From Bog-473 sp963742035 (GTDB lineage Bacteria; Actinomycetota; Acidimicrobiia; Acidimicrobiales; RAAP-2), in contig CAVUKH010000007.1 of the NCBI GenBank assembly GCA_963742035.1, forward strand, positions 248,001 to 312,000: DNA of 64,000 nucleotides. Direction: 5' to 3'. Below the pieces are notes generated by a model, which saw only the letters and a program-made list of their open reading frames with translations, was not told where the DNA came from and ran no database searches. The position numbers and the translations under genes were made by a program. Below, piece after piece: positions 55,675-63,979 of this stretch (its first letter is position 1; the number at the start of each line of letters is the position of its first letter).

Positions 55675-56300
55675 CGGGCGGCCCCCGCATCGCCGTCCTC
55701 GACTACGGCATCGGCAACCTGCGCTCGGCCGAGAAGGCGTTGCAGCACGTCGGGGCGGCGGCACGACTGGTCGACGATGCGGCGAGCGTGGCGGCGGCGG
55801 ACGCCGTCGTGCTCCCCGGTGTGGGCGCCTTCGGCGCCTGCGCACGGTCGTTGCACGAGAGTGGCCTGGAAGACGCTGCCCGTACCGCGGTGGATGCTGG
55901 TGTCCCCTTCTTCGGCGTCTGTGTCGGGTTCCAGTTGCTCTACGAAGGTTCCGTGGAGAGCCCGGGTGCGGTCGGGCTCGGGCTCTTCCCCGGCATGGTG
56001 GCGCCGTTACCCGCCGGTGTGAAGCACCCGCAGATGCAGTGGAACACGCTCGAGGTCAAGGGCACGGAGGAGCCGGAGCCACTGCGGGGGTTGGGCCCGC
56101 GGCCCTGGGTCTACTTCGTCCACTCCTTCGCACCGCCCGTCGGCGGCGAGACAGTGGCGGTCTGTGACTACGGCGGGGAGGTGGCCGCACTGGCGACGCG
56201 CGGGACGCTCTGGGGCGCGCAATTCCACCCGGAGAAGTCCGGGGCGACGGGCCTGGCGCTGCTGGGCAACTTCGTGCACGTCGCCCGGACGGCGGGGTGA
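55671..56300 (+). CDS. hisH: Imidazole glycerol phosphate synthase glutaminase subunit
   Basis: A 209-residue class I glutamine amidotransferase that feeds ammonia to HisF. IAVLDYGIGNLRSAEKAL at the N-terminus, VLPGVGAFGAC, nucleophile Cys in FFGVCVGFQLLYEGS (usual form GICLGMQLL), YFVHSF and WGAQFHPEKSG with the catalytic His and Glu. GTG start overlaps hisB. Confidence 0.94.
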   Translation: MTGGPRIAVLDYGIGNLRSAEKALQHVGAAARLVDDAASVAAADAVVLPGVGAFGACARSLHESGLEDAARTAVDAGVPFFGVCVGFQLLYEGSVESPGAVGLGLFPGMVAPLPAGVKHPQMQWNTLEVKGTEEPEPLRGLGPRPWVYFVHSFAPPVGGETVAVCDYGGEVAALATRGTLWGAQFHPEKSGATGLALLGNFVHVARTAG

Positions 56301-57058
56301 TGGAACTGCTGCCGGCCATCGATCTGCGCGCCGGCGCAGCGGTCCGGCTCACACAGGGTGACTTCGGTCGGGAAGAACGCTACGGCGACCCGGCGGAACT
56401 GGCGGCGCGCTACATCGCCGGCGGAGCCAGCTGGATCCACGTCGTCGACCTCGACGGTGCCCGCACCGGTGTGCCGCACGAGCGCGCCGTGCTGGCGCAG
56501 ATCGTCCGCCTGACCCGGACGGCCGGCGTCAGCGTGGAGTTCGGCGGCGGCATCCGCTCCGAGGACGATGCCGAGGAGGTGCTGGACTCCGGAGTGACCC
56601 GCGTCGTCCTGGGGACGGCGGCCCTCGAGGAGCCGGCGCTGGCCGGCCGCTGCGCCCGCCGCTGGCCGGGCCGGGTGGCCGCCGGCCTCGACTACCGGGT
56701 CGGCGCGGACGGCGTGGCCGAGGCCCAGGCACAGGGGTGGCTGGCCGGCTCCGGGCAGGCGGTGACCGACCTGCTCGAGCTCTGGCAGAAGGAGCCGCTG
56801 GGCGCGGTCGTCGCCACGTCGGTCGCACGCGACGGCATGTTGGCGGGCCCCGACCTCAGCGGCCTGCTGGCCCTTCTGGCCGCCACCTCGTTGCCGGTCG
56901 TCGCCTCGGGAGGGGTGTCGAGCGTCGACGACCTCCGCGCGCTGGCGGGCCTGGAGGCCGGGGGGCGCCGATTGTCCGGTGCGATCGTGGGTAAGGCGCT
57001 CGTCGAGGGCCGGCTCAGCGTCGAGGAGGGGGTCGCCGCGTGCGCAGCGTCCGCCTGA
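56297..57058 (+). CDS. hisA: Phosphoribosyl isomerase HisA (possibly PriA-type)
   Basis: A 253-residue beta/alpha barrel isomerising ProFAR. LLPAIDLRAGAAVRLTQGDF with the catalytic Asp, WIHVVDLDGA, VEFGGGIRS, VVLGTAALE and VVASGGVSSVDDL. In many actinobacteria the enzyme (PriA) also does the TrpF reaction, but a separate trpF exists at 63296, so this one may be HisA-only. GTG 56297 and ATG 56300 are adjacent in-frame starts. Confidence 0.92.
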   Translation: MMELLPAIDLRAGAAVRLTQGDFGREERYGDPAELAARYIAGGASWIHVVDLDGARTGVPHERAVLAQIVRLTRTAGVSVEFGGGIRSEDDAEEVLDSGVTRVVLGTAALEEPALAGRCARRWPGRVAAGLDYRVGADGVAEAQAQGWLAGSGQAVTDLLELWQKEPLGAVVATSVARDGMLAGPDLSGLLALLAATSLPVVASGGVSSVDDLRALAGLEAGGRRLSGAIVGKALVEGRLSVEEGVAACAASA

Positions 57059-57807
57059 TCCCCTGCCTCGACGTCACCGGCGGACGGGTGGTCAAGGGCG
57101 TGCGCTTCCTCGACCTGACCGACGAAGGCGACCCGGTCGAGCTGGCCGCCCGCTATGACGCCGAGGGCGCCGACGAGGTCACGTTCCTCGACATCACCGC
57201 GTCCTCGGACGAGCGCGACACCATGGTCGACGTGGTGGCGCGCACGGCCGAGCAGGTCTTCATCCCCCTCACCGTCGGGGGCGGGGTCCGGCTGGCGGAC
57301 GATGCCCGCCGCCTCCTCAGGGCCGGCGCGGACAAGGTCGCGGTGAACACCGCCGCCGTCGAACGACCGGCGTTGGTGCGGGACATCGCGGACGAGTTCG
57401 GTGGGCAGTGCGCCGTGGTGGCCATCGACGCCCGGGCACGCGTGGCAGGAGCACCAGGGTGGGAGGTGCACACACACGGTGGGCGGACACCGGTGGGGAA
57501 GGACGTGGTGGCCTGGGCCGTCGAGTGCGCGGCCAACGGCGCCGGCGAGATCCTGCTGACCTCCATGGACCGCGATGGCACCCGCGACGGGTTCGACCTG
57601 GCGTTGACCCGGGCCGTGGTGGCGGCGGTGGACATCCCTGTGGTGGCGTCGGGCGGCGTGGGCGGGCTGCAGCATCTGGTCGACGGCGCACTCGAGGGTG
57701 GTGCCGACGCCGTCCTGGCGGCGTCGATCTTCCACCGGCGCCAGTTCACCATCGGGGAGGCCAAGGCCTACATGGCGGCGCACGGGGTCACCGTCCGGCC
57801 GGCCTGA
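57040..57807 (+). CDS. hisF: Imidazole glycerol phosphate synthase cyclase subunit
   Basis: A 255-residue barrel partner of HisH. VRLIPCLDVTGGRVVKGVRF with the catalytic Asp, DEVTFLDITASSDERDTMVDVV, PLTVGGGVR, ILLTSMDRDGTRDGFDLAL with the second catalytic Asp, and VVASGGVGGLQHLVDG. The GTG start lies 19 nt inside hisA. The GroES-like gene follows after 49 nt with its own promoter. Confidence 0.95.
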   Translation: MRSVRLIPCLDVTGGRVVKGVRFLDLTDEGDPVELAARYDAEGADEVTFLDITASSDERDTMVDVVARTAEQVFIPLTVGGGVRLADDARRLLRAGADKVAVNTAAVERPALVRDIADEFGGQCAVVAIDARARVAGAPGWEVHTHGGRTPVGKDVVAWAVECAANGAGEILLTSMDRDGTRDGFDLALTRAVVAAVDIPVVASGGVGGLQHLVDGALEGGADAVLAASIFHRRQFTIGEAKAYMAAHGVTVRPA

Positions 57808-57844
57808 GGCGTGCCCCCTGACCTGGGCGGGCGCCGTCGTGCGG

Positions 57845-57850
57845 TACCGT
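57845..57850 (+). promoter_or_regulatory. Leaderless -10 element of the GroES-like gene
   Basis: TACCGT ends 6 nt before GTG 57857. The same hexamer and spacing occur at nth. Confidence 0.55.
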
Positions 57851-57856
57851 GCAACG

Positions 57857-58234
57857 GTGCCCACGTCGCCGACGAAGGAAGGATCCGGCCGCGCCAAGAC
57901 CGAGAGACACGCGGTGAGTGAGGACAAGCAACCGATCTCGGTGCTCTTCGACCGGGTGATGGTCCAGATCTCGCCGACCGACGGGGAGCGGCGCTCGCGG
58001 GCCGGGATCCTGATCCCGGCCACGGCCCAGATCAGCCGCCGCCTGACGTGGGCCGAGGCGGTGGCGGTCGGGCCGCACGTCCGGACGGTCAAGGCCGGCG
58101 ACACCGTGCTCTTCAACCCGGAGGACCGCTTCGAGGTCGAGGTCCACGGCGAGGAGTACGTCATTTTGCGCGAACGCGACATTCACGCCATCGCCTCGCC
58201 GCGCAACGACAGCGGCACTGGGCTGTACCTGTGA
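57857..58234 (+). CDS. GroES/Cpn10-like protein
   Basis: A 125-residue protein. From about residue 26 it follows the Cpn10 fold: ISVLFDRVMVQISPTDGERRSRAGILIPATAQ, AVAVGPHVRTVKAGDTVLFNPEDRFEVEVHGEEYVILRERDIHAI. The mobile-loop area (GERRSRAGILIPA) lacks the usual GGIVLP form of GroES, so GroEL binding is uncertain. The N-terminal 25 residues and the C-terminus (NDSGTGLYL) are extensions. No groEL lies nearby. It sits between hisF and hisI and overlaps hisI by 4 nt. Confidence 0.85.
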   Translation: MPTSPTKEGSGRAKTERHAVSEDKQPISVLFDRVMVQISPTDGERRSRAGILIPATAQISRRLTWAEAVAVGPHVRTVKAGDTVLFNPEDRFEVEVHGEEYVILRERDIHAIASPRNDSGTGLYL

Positions 58235-58650
58235 CCGCGTCCGGGGCCGGGACCGCTCCGACGTCCCCCGCACCCGAAGGTGTGCCGTTGACGTTCGACG
58301 AGGAGCTGGCGCGCCTGGTGGACTTCGACAAGGAGGGTGGCCTGGTGCCCGCCATCGTGCAGGACGCGGCGGACGGCACCGTCCTGACCGTGGCGTACAT
58401 GGACGCCGAGGCGCTGCGCCGCACCATGGAGACGGGACGTTCGTGGTTCTACAGCCGCAGCCGTCAGGAGTACTGGCAGAAGGGCGAGACCTCCGGCGAC
58501 CGTCAGTACGTGCGGGAGGTTCGGATGGACTGTGACGGCGATGCGCTCGTGGTCTTGGTGGACCAACACGGTCGCGGGGCCTGTCACACCGGCGAGCGGA
58601 GCTGCTTCTACCGGACCATCGGCACGGGCCCGGGAGTGCCCGCGCCGTGA
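58231..58650 (+). CDS. hisI: Phosphoribosyl-AMP cyclohydrolase
   Basis: A 139-residue zinc enzyme opening the adenine ring of PR-AMP. VPAIVQDAADGTVLTVAYMDAEAL, TGRSWFYSRSRQEYWQKGETSG and VRMDCDGDALVVLVDQ, with GACHTGERSCFYR carrying the second metal-site Cys residues. There is no fused PR-ATP pyrophosphohydrolase domain. GTG start overlaps the GroES-like gene; trpE overlaps its end. Confidence 0.95.
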   Translation: MTASGAGTAPTSPAPEGVPLTFDEELARLVDFDKEGGLVPAIVQDAADGTVLTVAYMDAEALRRTMETGRSWFYSRSRQEYWQKGETSGDRQYVREVRMDCDGDALVVLVDQHGRGACHTGERSCFYRTIGTGPGVPAP

Positions 58651-60245
58651 ACACCGGCGGCGGTCCGGGCCCCGTCTCGTCGGCGGGCGCCCTGGGCTTC
58701 CACCCCGACCCTGCCGAGTTCGCCGCGCTGGCCAAGGCGCACACCATCGTGCCTGTCTGGTGTGAAGTGGTCGCCGACACCCTGACGCCCGTCACCTGCT
58801 TCGCCAACGTCGTGGGTGAGGGGGACGGGTTCCTCTTCGAGTCGGTCGAGGGCGGGGAGCGCTGGGGCCGCTACTCCTTCGTGGGACGCCGACCACTGGC
58901 GACGCTCACAGCGCGTGGTCGGCACGTCGAGACCACCGGTCGCCTGGGCCTGCAGGGCTCTGACGACGGCATTCTGGCTGCGGTGGAGGCCATGGTGGCG
59001 CGCTTCCAGTCACCCGCGCTCGCCGGGCTGCCGCCACTGCACGGGGGGTTGGTCGGGTACCTCGGCTACGACGTCGTCCGTGAGGTCGAGCGCCTCCCCA
59101 ACGTGCCGGACGACGACATCGGTCACCCCGACGCCGCGTTGGTCGTAATCGGTCAGTTCTGCGCCTTCGACCACTGGCGTCAGCGCATTGTGCTGGTCGA
59201 CAACGTCGTGGTGCCCGAGGGCCCCGATGGTGCCGACGGCGCTGTCGACGCCGAGGCGGTGAGCGCGGCCTACGAGGGTGCCTGCGCGCGCCTCGTCGAG
59301 CTGGCAGCCGACTGCGCGCGGCCGGCGGACGGCTCGGCCCCGCGGCCCATGGTCGCCGCACCGCGTCCCGGGCTCCCGAAGGCCGAGGCCGAGCGCACGG
59401 TGAGCGCGGAGGCCTACAAGGCCTCCATTGAGGCGGCCAAGGAGTACATCCGGGCCGGGGACATCTTCCAGGTAGTGCTGTCGCAGCGCTTCGACCTCGA
59501 CCTCGGGGCCGACTCCTACGACGTCTACCGCGCCCTGCGCCTGCTGAACCCCAGCCCCTACATGTACTTTTTGCGCTTTCCCGAGGTGACCGTCGTCGGC
59601 GCCTCCCCCGAGCCCATGGTGCGTCTGCGCGACGGCGTCGTCATCTCCCGGCCGATCGCCGGGTCGCGACCGCGGGGCGAGAACGAGCAGCACGACCGCC
59701 TGCTCGAGGGGGAGCTGGCCGAAGACCCCAAGGAGCTGGCCGAGCACATCATGCTGGTGGACCTGGCACGCAACGACGTCGGGCGCGTCGTGCGCTTCGG
59801 CACCGAGAAGGTCGACGAGCTCATGACGATCGAGCGGTACAGCCACATCATGCACATCACATCGCAGGTTTCGGGAGAACTCGCCGAGGGCAAGGGGCCG
59901 ATCGACGTGTTGCGTGCGACGCTGCCGGCAGGGACGCTCTCGGGCGCGCCGAAGGTGCGCGCCATGGAGATCATCGACGAGCTCGAGCCCACCAAGCGCG
60001 GCGTCTACGGGGGCGTGGTCGGCTACATCGACTTCTCGGGCAACGTCGACACGGCCATCGCCATCCGCACCATGGTGGTGACGCCAGACGGCCGGGCCAG
60101 CGTGCAAGCGGGCGCAGGCATTGTGGCGGACAGCGACCCGCAGAGTGAGGACGAGGAGTGCGCGCACAAGGCCGGTGCGTTGCTGGTTGCCGTCACCGCG
60201 GCGCGCGGGATGAGCGCCGCCCGCAGAGCCCAGGCGCGCCCGTGA
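58647..60245 (+). CDS. trpE: Anthranilate synthase component I
   Basis: A 532-residue chorismate-utilising enzyme. The N-terminal Trp-feedback region contains LFESVEGGERWGRYSFVG. The catalytic part has IRAGDIFQVVLSQRFD, SPYMYFLRF, GASPEPMVRL, PIAGSRPRG (Ser where most have Thr), LARNDVGRVVRFG, TLPAGTLSGAPKVRAMEIIDELE and QAGAGIVADSDPQSE. It needs a glutaminase partner (TrpG), which is not in the window. GTG start overlaps hisI, which ties tryptophan synthesis to the his operon. Confidence 0.95.
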   Translation: MNTGGGPGPVSSAGALGFHPDPAEFAALAKAHTIVPVWCEVVADTLTPVTCFANVVGEGDGFLFESVEGGERWGRYSFVGRRPLATLTARGRHVETTGRLGLQGSDDGILAAVEAMVARFQSPALAGLPPLHGGLVGYLGYDVVREVERLPNVPDDDIGHPDAALVVIGQFCAFDHWRQRIVLVDNVVVPEGPDGADGAVDAEAVSAAYEGACARLVELAADCARPADGSAPRPMVAAPRPGLPKAEAERTVSAEAYKASIEAAKEYIRAGDIFQVVLSQRFDLDLGADSYDVYRALRLLNPSPYMYFLRFPEVTVVGASPEPMVRLRDGVVISRPIAGSRPRGENEQHDRLLEGELAEDPKELAEHIMLVDLARNDVGRVVRFGTEKVDELMTIERYSHIMHITSQVSGELAEGKGPIDVLRATLPAGTLSGAPKVRAMEIIDELEPTKRGVYGGVVGYIDFSGNVDTAIAIRTMVVTPDGRASVQAGAGIVADSDPQSEDEECAHKAGALLVAVTAARGMSAARRAQARP

Positions 60246-61252
60246 GGACGGCCGGGCTCAATGCCGAGACGGAGGCCCTGCGGCGTGGCGCCGGGGCGTT
60301 CCGGGCCGGTCGCGACATCCTGGCCGTGCGCGGACCCGATGCCGAGACCTATCTGCAGGGTCAACTCAGCCAGGACGTCGCCGCGCTGGCCGTGGGCGCC
60401 TCGGCGGACTCGTTGCTGCTGGAGCCGGACGGCAAGCTGTCGGCGTTGCTGCGCGTGACCCGCTCCGACGGGCAGGGCTTCGTGCTCGACGTCGACCGCG
60501 GCTACGGCGACACCGTCCGGGCCCGCCTGCAGCGTTTCCTGCTTCGCTCGAAGGTGGAGCTCGAGCCGCTCACCTGGCGTGACCTGTCCCTGCGGGGCAG
60601 CGGGGTGGACGAGGCGGCGACCGGCCTGCTCACGGTGCTGGCCGAGCGGGGCGTCCTGGCCCTGCCCTTCGCCTGGAACGGGTGGACCGGAGTGGATCTC
60701 CTGGGTCCCGAGGACGTGGTGCTGGGACCCGGTGAGGCCTCTCTTCCCGTCGGCGTCATCGCCTGCGGCGCGCTGGCTGTCGAGGCCTGCCGCATCGTCT
60801 CGGGGATCCCCGCCATGGGGACCGAGCTCACCGGTAAGACCATCGCCGCCGAGGCGGGACTGGTCGAGCGCACCGTCAGCTTCACGAAGGGCTGTTACAC
60901 CGGACAGGAGCTCGTGGCCCGGCTCGATGCCCGTGGCTCCAAGGTGCCCCGCCGCCTCGTGGGCGTGGTGGCGCCGCCGGAGGACGCGACGCCCTTGACC
61001 CGCGGCATGACCCTGCATGCGGGGGAGGCGCCGACGGGGGACGGCGCCGCCGAGGACAAGGTCCTGGGGTCGCTCACCTCCGCGGCCTGGAGCGCCGAGC
61101 TCGGCACGTGGGTGGCGCTGGGCTACCTCCATCGCAGCGTCGAGGCCCCTGGGCCGGTCCGGGTGCGCTCGGGCGACGGCGTGGGCGGGTCGCGCCCGGC
61201 CCGGGCGAGCCTCCTGCCCCTCAGTGGGACAGCCGGCACGGGGCCAGGCTGA
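60242..61252 (+). CDS. ygfZ: YgfZ/GcvT-like folate-binding protein
   Basis: A 336-residue protein of the YgfZ family, which helps maintain certain Fe-S enzymes in a folate-dependent way. DILAVRGPDAETYLQGQLSQDV, LLEPDGKLSALLRV and the signature KGCYTGQELVARLDARG are clear; the Cys of KGCYTGQE is the key family residue. GTG start overlaps trpE by 4 nt. Confidence 0.9.
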   Translation: MRTAGLNAETEALRRGAGAFRAGRDILAVRGPDAETYLQGQLSQDVAALAVGASADSLLLEPDGKLSALLRVTRSDGQGFVLDVDRGYGDTVRARLQRFLLRSKVELEPLTWRDLSLRGSGVDEAATGLLTVLAERGVLALPFAWNGWTGVDLLGPEDVVLGPGEASLPVGVIACGALAVEACRIVSGIPAMGTELTGKTIAAEAGLVERTVSFTKGCYTGQELVARLDARGSKVPRRLVGVVAPPEDATPLTRGMTLHAGEAPTGDGAAEDKVLGSLTSAAWSAELGTWVALGYLHRSVEAPGPVRVRSGDGVGGSRPARASLLPLSGTAGTGPG

Positions 61253-61267
61253 GGAACGACCGCACCG

Positions 61268-61732
61268 GTGACCGCAGCAGGGGGGCCGGGCACGCACCAA
61301 CCGCCGCTCCGTCCCCGGATGCAGCGCACGCTTCTCCTCGTTGCCGGTGCGGCCTACGCCCTGGCGGCGGCCACCACCACCGCGTTCAGTCGGCCGGCCA
61401 ACGTGGTGACCGCACTTCCGATCGTCGTCCTGGCGGTCCTGGTGCTGGTCCGATGGCCGCTCCGCCCGCACGTCCCCGAGCTCGCCACGGAGACGAGCCA
61501 TCCCTGGCGTGCCTGGGTCGTCCTCTTCGTCGGGATTCTGGCGTGGGAACTGGCCGAGTACGGGGCCCGGGGCAGCCGCGCCTCCCATCCGACGCTCAGC
61601 TCCATGCTCGATGCCGTCGACCGACAGTACGTGCTCAAGGCCCTCGTGTTCTTCCTCTGGCTGTGCCTCGGTGCCGCCATCGTGCGCAAGGGGAGACGGG
61701 GTCGTCGACGGCCCCGGCCCGAGTCGTCGTGA
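61268..61732 (+). CDS. Membrane protein of unknown function
   Basis: A 154-residue protein with three to four hydrophobic segments: TLLLVAGAAYALAAATTTAF, VVTALPIVVLAVLVLVRWP, WVVLFVGILAWELAEY and ALVFFLWLCLGAAIV, ending in an Arg cluster. No family recognised. GTG start with GAGGAA upstream. It overlaps the next small membrane gene by 4 nt. Confidence 0.7.
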   Translation: MTAAGGPGTHQPPLRPRMQRTLLLVAGAAYALAAATTTAFSRPANVVTALPIVVLAVLVLVRWPLRPHVPELATETSHPWRAWVVLFVGILAWELAEYGARGSRASHPTLSSMLDAVDRQYVLKALVFFLWLCLGAAIVRKGRRGRRRPRPESS

Positions 61733-61926
61733 CCACAGCCCTCTTCTACGCCGTCTGGGCCGTCCTCGGTCTGGCCCTGCTCGCCCTGTGGGCCCGGTCC
61801 CACGCCGCGGGCTCCCGTGCGGCCCGCCCCGCCGTGGTGCTGGAGCGCCTGGCCACGGGACCTCTGCTCCGCGTGGTGCTGGTCCTGTCCTGGATGTGGG
61901 CGGGCTGGCACCTCTTCGCCCGCTGA
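61729..61926 (+). CDS. Small membrane protein (DUF6186-like)
   Basis: A 65-residue protein with two helices, ALFYAVWAVLGLALLALWA and LLRVVLVLSWMWAGWHLF, ending WAGWHLFAR. The WxGWHxF end resembles the actinobacterial DUF6186 group as I remember it. GTG start overlaps the preceding gene by 4 nt. Function unknown. Confidence 0.6.
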   Translation: MTTALFYAVWAVLGLALLALWARSHAAGSRAARPAVVLERLATGPLLRVVLVLSWMWAGWHLFAR

Positions 61927-61996
61927 GCGGACCACGGCACCGGGACTGCAACCGGACGCCACCGAACATGAGACAACGGGGGCGCACCCTAGGACC

Positions 61997-62179
61997 ATGG
62001 GGGAAGTCGCCACAGGCACGGAAACCGGGAACGCAGCCGCCGCCGTCGACGTCGACGATGGCCGGGCACTGCCCGAGCTCGCGCCCTGGCGCCAAGTGGG
62101 CTGGTTCTTCCGTGACGGCGACTCCATCGCCATCGAGCGGCAGGGGGACGAGCTCCGCACCCGAGTGCTGTCGGATTGA
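61997..62179 (+). CDS. Small hypothetical protein
   Basis: A 60-residue frame with an acidic N-terminal half and a C-terminal half PWRQVGWFFRDGDSIAIERQGDELRTRVLSD that looks structured. Its stop overlaps the next small gene (TGATG). No family recognised; the ribosome binding site is poor (AGGA only 2 nt before the ATG). Confidence 0.4.
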   Translation: MGEVATGTETGNAAAAVDVDDGRALPELAPWRQVGWFFRDGDSIAIERQGDELRTRVLSD

Positions 62180-62400
62180 TGATCAAGGTCACGCAGCTCG
62201 CCGAGGACGGCACGGAAACCGCGTCGATCGAGGTCGACGACTTCACCATCGAGGTCATCTACTCGGGCCTGGCCAAGATGCTGCACGACGCCGCAGCGGT
62301 CCGCACCCCGGCCACGGCCAGGGCCTCGGCCTCGGCCTGCGGGCTGCCGCGGGAAGCTCGCCAGCGCCGCCAGCGCGTTCTCGGTCGTCTGCGCGACTGA
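62179..62400 (+). CDS. Small hypothetical protein
   Basis: A 73-residue frame: MIKVTQLAEDGTETASIEVDDFTIEVIYSGLAKMLHDA, then an Ala/Arg-rich basic tail. The first half has a beta-rich, acidic character similar to the preceding 60-residue product. No family recognised. It lies directly before the trpC promoter. Confidence 0.4.
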   Translation: MIKVTQLAEDGTETASIEVDDFTIEVIYSGLAKMLHDAAAVRTPATARASASACGLPREARQRRQRVLGRLRD

Positions 62401-62496
62401 CGTCCCGGCTACTCCTGCGCCGCCTCGGCGGAGCTGTTCTCGGCCGCTCAGCGGTCCGGGGACGGGTGGTGGACAAGGACGGAAAGGGCGCGCCGC

Positions 62497-62502
62497 TACG
62501 CT
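62497..62502 (+). promoter_or_regulatory. Leaderless -10 element of trpC
   Basis: TACGCT ends 8 nt before the ATG at 62511. It gives trpCFB a promoter separate from trpE and leaves no room for a trp leader peptide. Confidence 0.5.
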
Positions 62503-62510
62503 GAAGCGTC

Positions 62511-63299
62511 ATGCCCACCTACCTGGCGGACATCCTCGCTGCTCACCGGGCCCGCGCCGAGGCCGACGGCCGCGCTCTTCCCGACATGGTCGAACAGGCG
62601 GCGAACACGCCACCGCCCCGGGACTTCACGGCCGCATTGCGGGGGGAGGGCCTCTCGTGCATCGCCGAGATCAAGCGACGATCCCCCTCCAAGGGTGATC
62701 TCGACCCGGGCCTGCAGGCGGATCTGGTGGCCAAGGACTACGTCACGGGGGGTGCGGCCTGTCTCTCGGTGCTGACCGACGTCGAGTTCTTCGGCGGGTC
62801 GGCGGCCGATCTGACCCTGGCCCGCCAGGCGTCGGGCCTGCCCGTTCTGCGCAAGGACTTCACCGTGCAGCAGGCCGACGTCGCCGATGCGCGCCTGATG
62901 GGGGCGGACGCGGTACTGCTGATCGCAGCTGCGCTGTCCGACGAAGAGCTGGCGGGCTGTGCCGCCCTGGCCGGGCAGCTCGGTCTGGCCGCATTGGTGG
63001 AGGTGCACGACAAGGAAGAGCTGTCGCGTGCGCTCGCCGCTGGTGCGGTACTGGTCGGCGTGAACCAGCGCGACCTGCGCACGTTCCGGGTGGACCACGA
63101 GCGGGCCTGCGCGCTCGCTGCGGTCATCCCGGCCGACGTGGTCGCAGTCGCCGAGTCGGGGATCCGCGACGCGGCCGACGCGCGGCGTCTGGCCGAAGCC
63201 GGTTACGACGCCGTTCTGGTCGGGGAGACGCTGATGCGGGCGGCGGACCGTCCGGCCCAACTGCGCGAGCTGGTCGGCCATTCCGTCGGTTCCCGATGA
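62511..63299 (+). CDS. trpC: Indole-3-glycerol phosphate synthase
   Basis: A 262-residue barrel enzyme closing the indole ring. LSCIAEIKRRSPSKGDL carries the catalytic Glu and Lys, SVLTDVEFFGGS the binding loop, LPVLRKDFTVQQADVADARLMGADAVLLI the second catalytic Lys, and VGVNQRDLRTF, VAVAESGIRDAADARRL and AVLVGETLM the phosphate site. Overlaps trpF by 4 nt. Confidence 0.95.
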   Translation: MPTYLADILAAHRARAEADGRALPDMVEQAANTPPPRDFTAALRGEGLSCIAEIKRRSPSKGDLDPGLQADLVAKDYVTGGAACLSVLTDVEFFGGSAADLTLARQASGLPVLRKDFTVQQADVADARLMGADAVLLIAAALSDEELAGCAALAGQLGLAALVEVHDKEELSRALAAGAVLVGVNQRDLRTFRVDHERACALAAVIPADVVAVAESGIRDAADARRLAEAGYDAVLVGETLMRAADRPAQLRELVGHSVGSR

Positions 63300-63979
63300 G
63301 CGAGGACCTGTTCGTCAAGATCTGCGGCATCACGTCGGAAGCCGACGCGTTGCTCTCGGTGAGCCTCGGCGCGTCCGCGGTGGGGTTCATCTTCGCCCCC
63401 TCCCCGCGGCAGATCTCGGTCCATCTGGCCGGTGACATCGCGAAGCGCCTACCGGAGCACGTGCTGACCGTGGGCGTGTTCCGTGACGAAGCCCCACAGC
63501 GCATCGTCGACGCCGTTCGGATCGCCGGCCTCGGTGCGGCGCAGATGCACGGCCACGAGTCCGCTGACGACACCAAATGGGTGCGGGCCCGCGTGCCCAC
63601 CGTCATCAAGGCCTTCCCGGTCGGCGACCGCACCATTGCGCGCTTCGAGGACTTCGGGGCCGACCTCCTGCTGGTCGACGGGGAGAATCCCGGGTCGGGC
63701 CAGGTGTTCGACTGGCGCCTGGCCGAGGGGGTCTCGAACCACCATCGACTGATCGTCTCGGGGGGCTTGCGACCCGACAACGTCGCCGAGGCGATCGCCC
63801 ATCTCCGACCGGGCGGCGTGGACGTCTCCACGGGTGTGGAAGCCGCCCCGGGCCGCAAGGACCCGTTGCTGCTCCGGAACTTCATCGCCAACGCGCGGCA
63901 GGCCCAGGCCGAGGTCGCCGCACGTCATCCCCGGGACGACGCCATGGCGGGGGAACCCTACGACTGGAGGGACGCATGA
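63296..63979 (+). CDS. trpF: Phosphoribosylanthranilate isomerase
   Basis: A 227-residue barrel enzyme. LFVKICGITSEADALL holds the catalytic Cys, AVGFIFAPSPRQIS, VGVFRD, GAAQMHGHES, LLLVDG with the catalytic Asp, and LIVSGGLRPDNVAEAI and GVDVSTGVEAAPGRKD the phosphate site. A dedicated trpF is notable in an actinobacterium, where PriA often covers the step. ATGA overlaps on both sides. Confidence 0.94.
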   Translation: MSEDLFVKICGITSEADALLSVSLGASAVGFIFAPSPRQISVHLAGDIAKRLPEHVLTVGVFRDEAPQRIVDAVRIAGLGAAQMHGHESADDTKWVRARVPTVIKAFPVGDRTIARFEDFGADLLLVDGENPGSGQVFDWRLAEGVSNHHRLIVSGGLRPDNVAEAIAHLRPGGVDVSTGVEAAPGRKDPLLLRNFIANARQAQAEVAARHPRDDAMAGEPYDWRDA

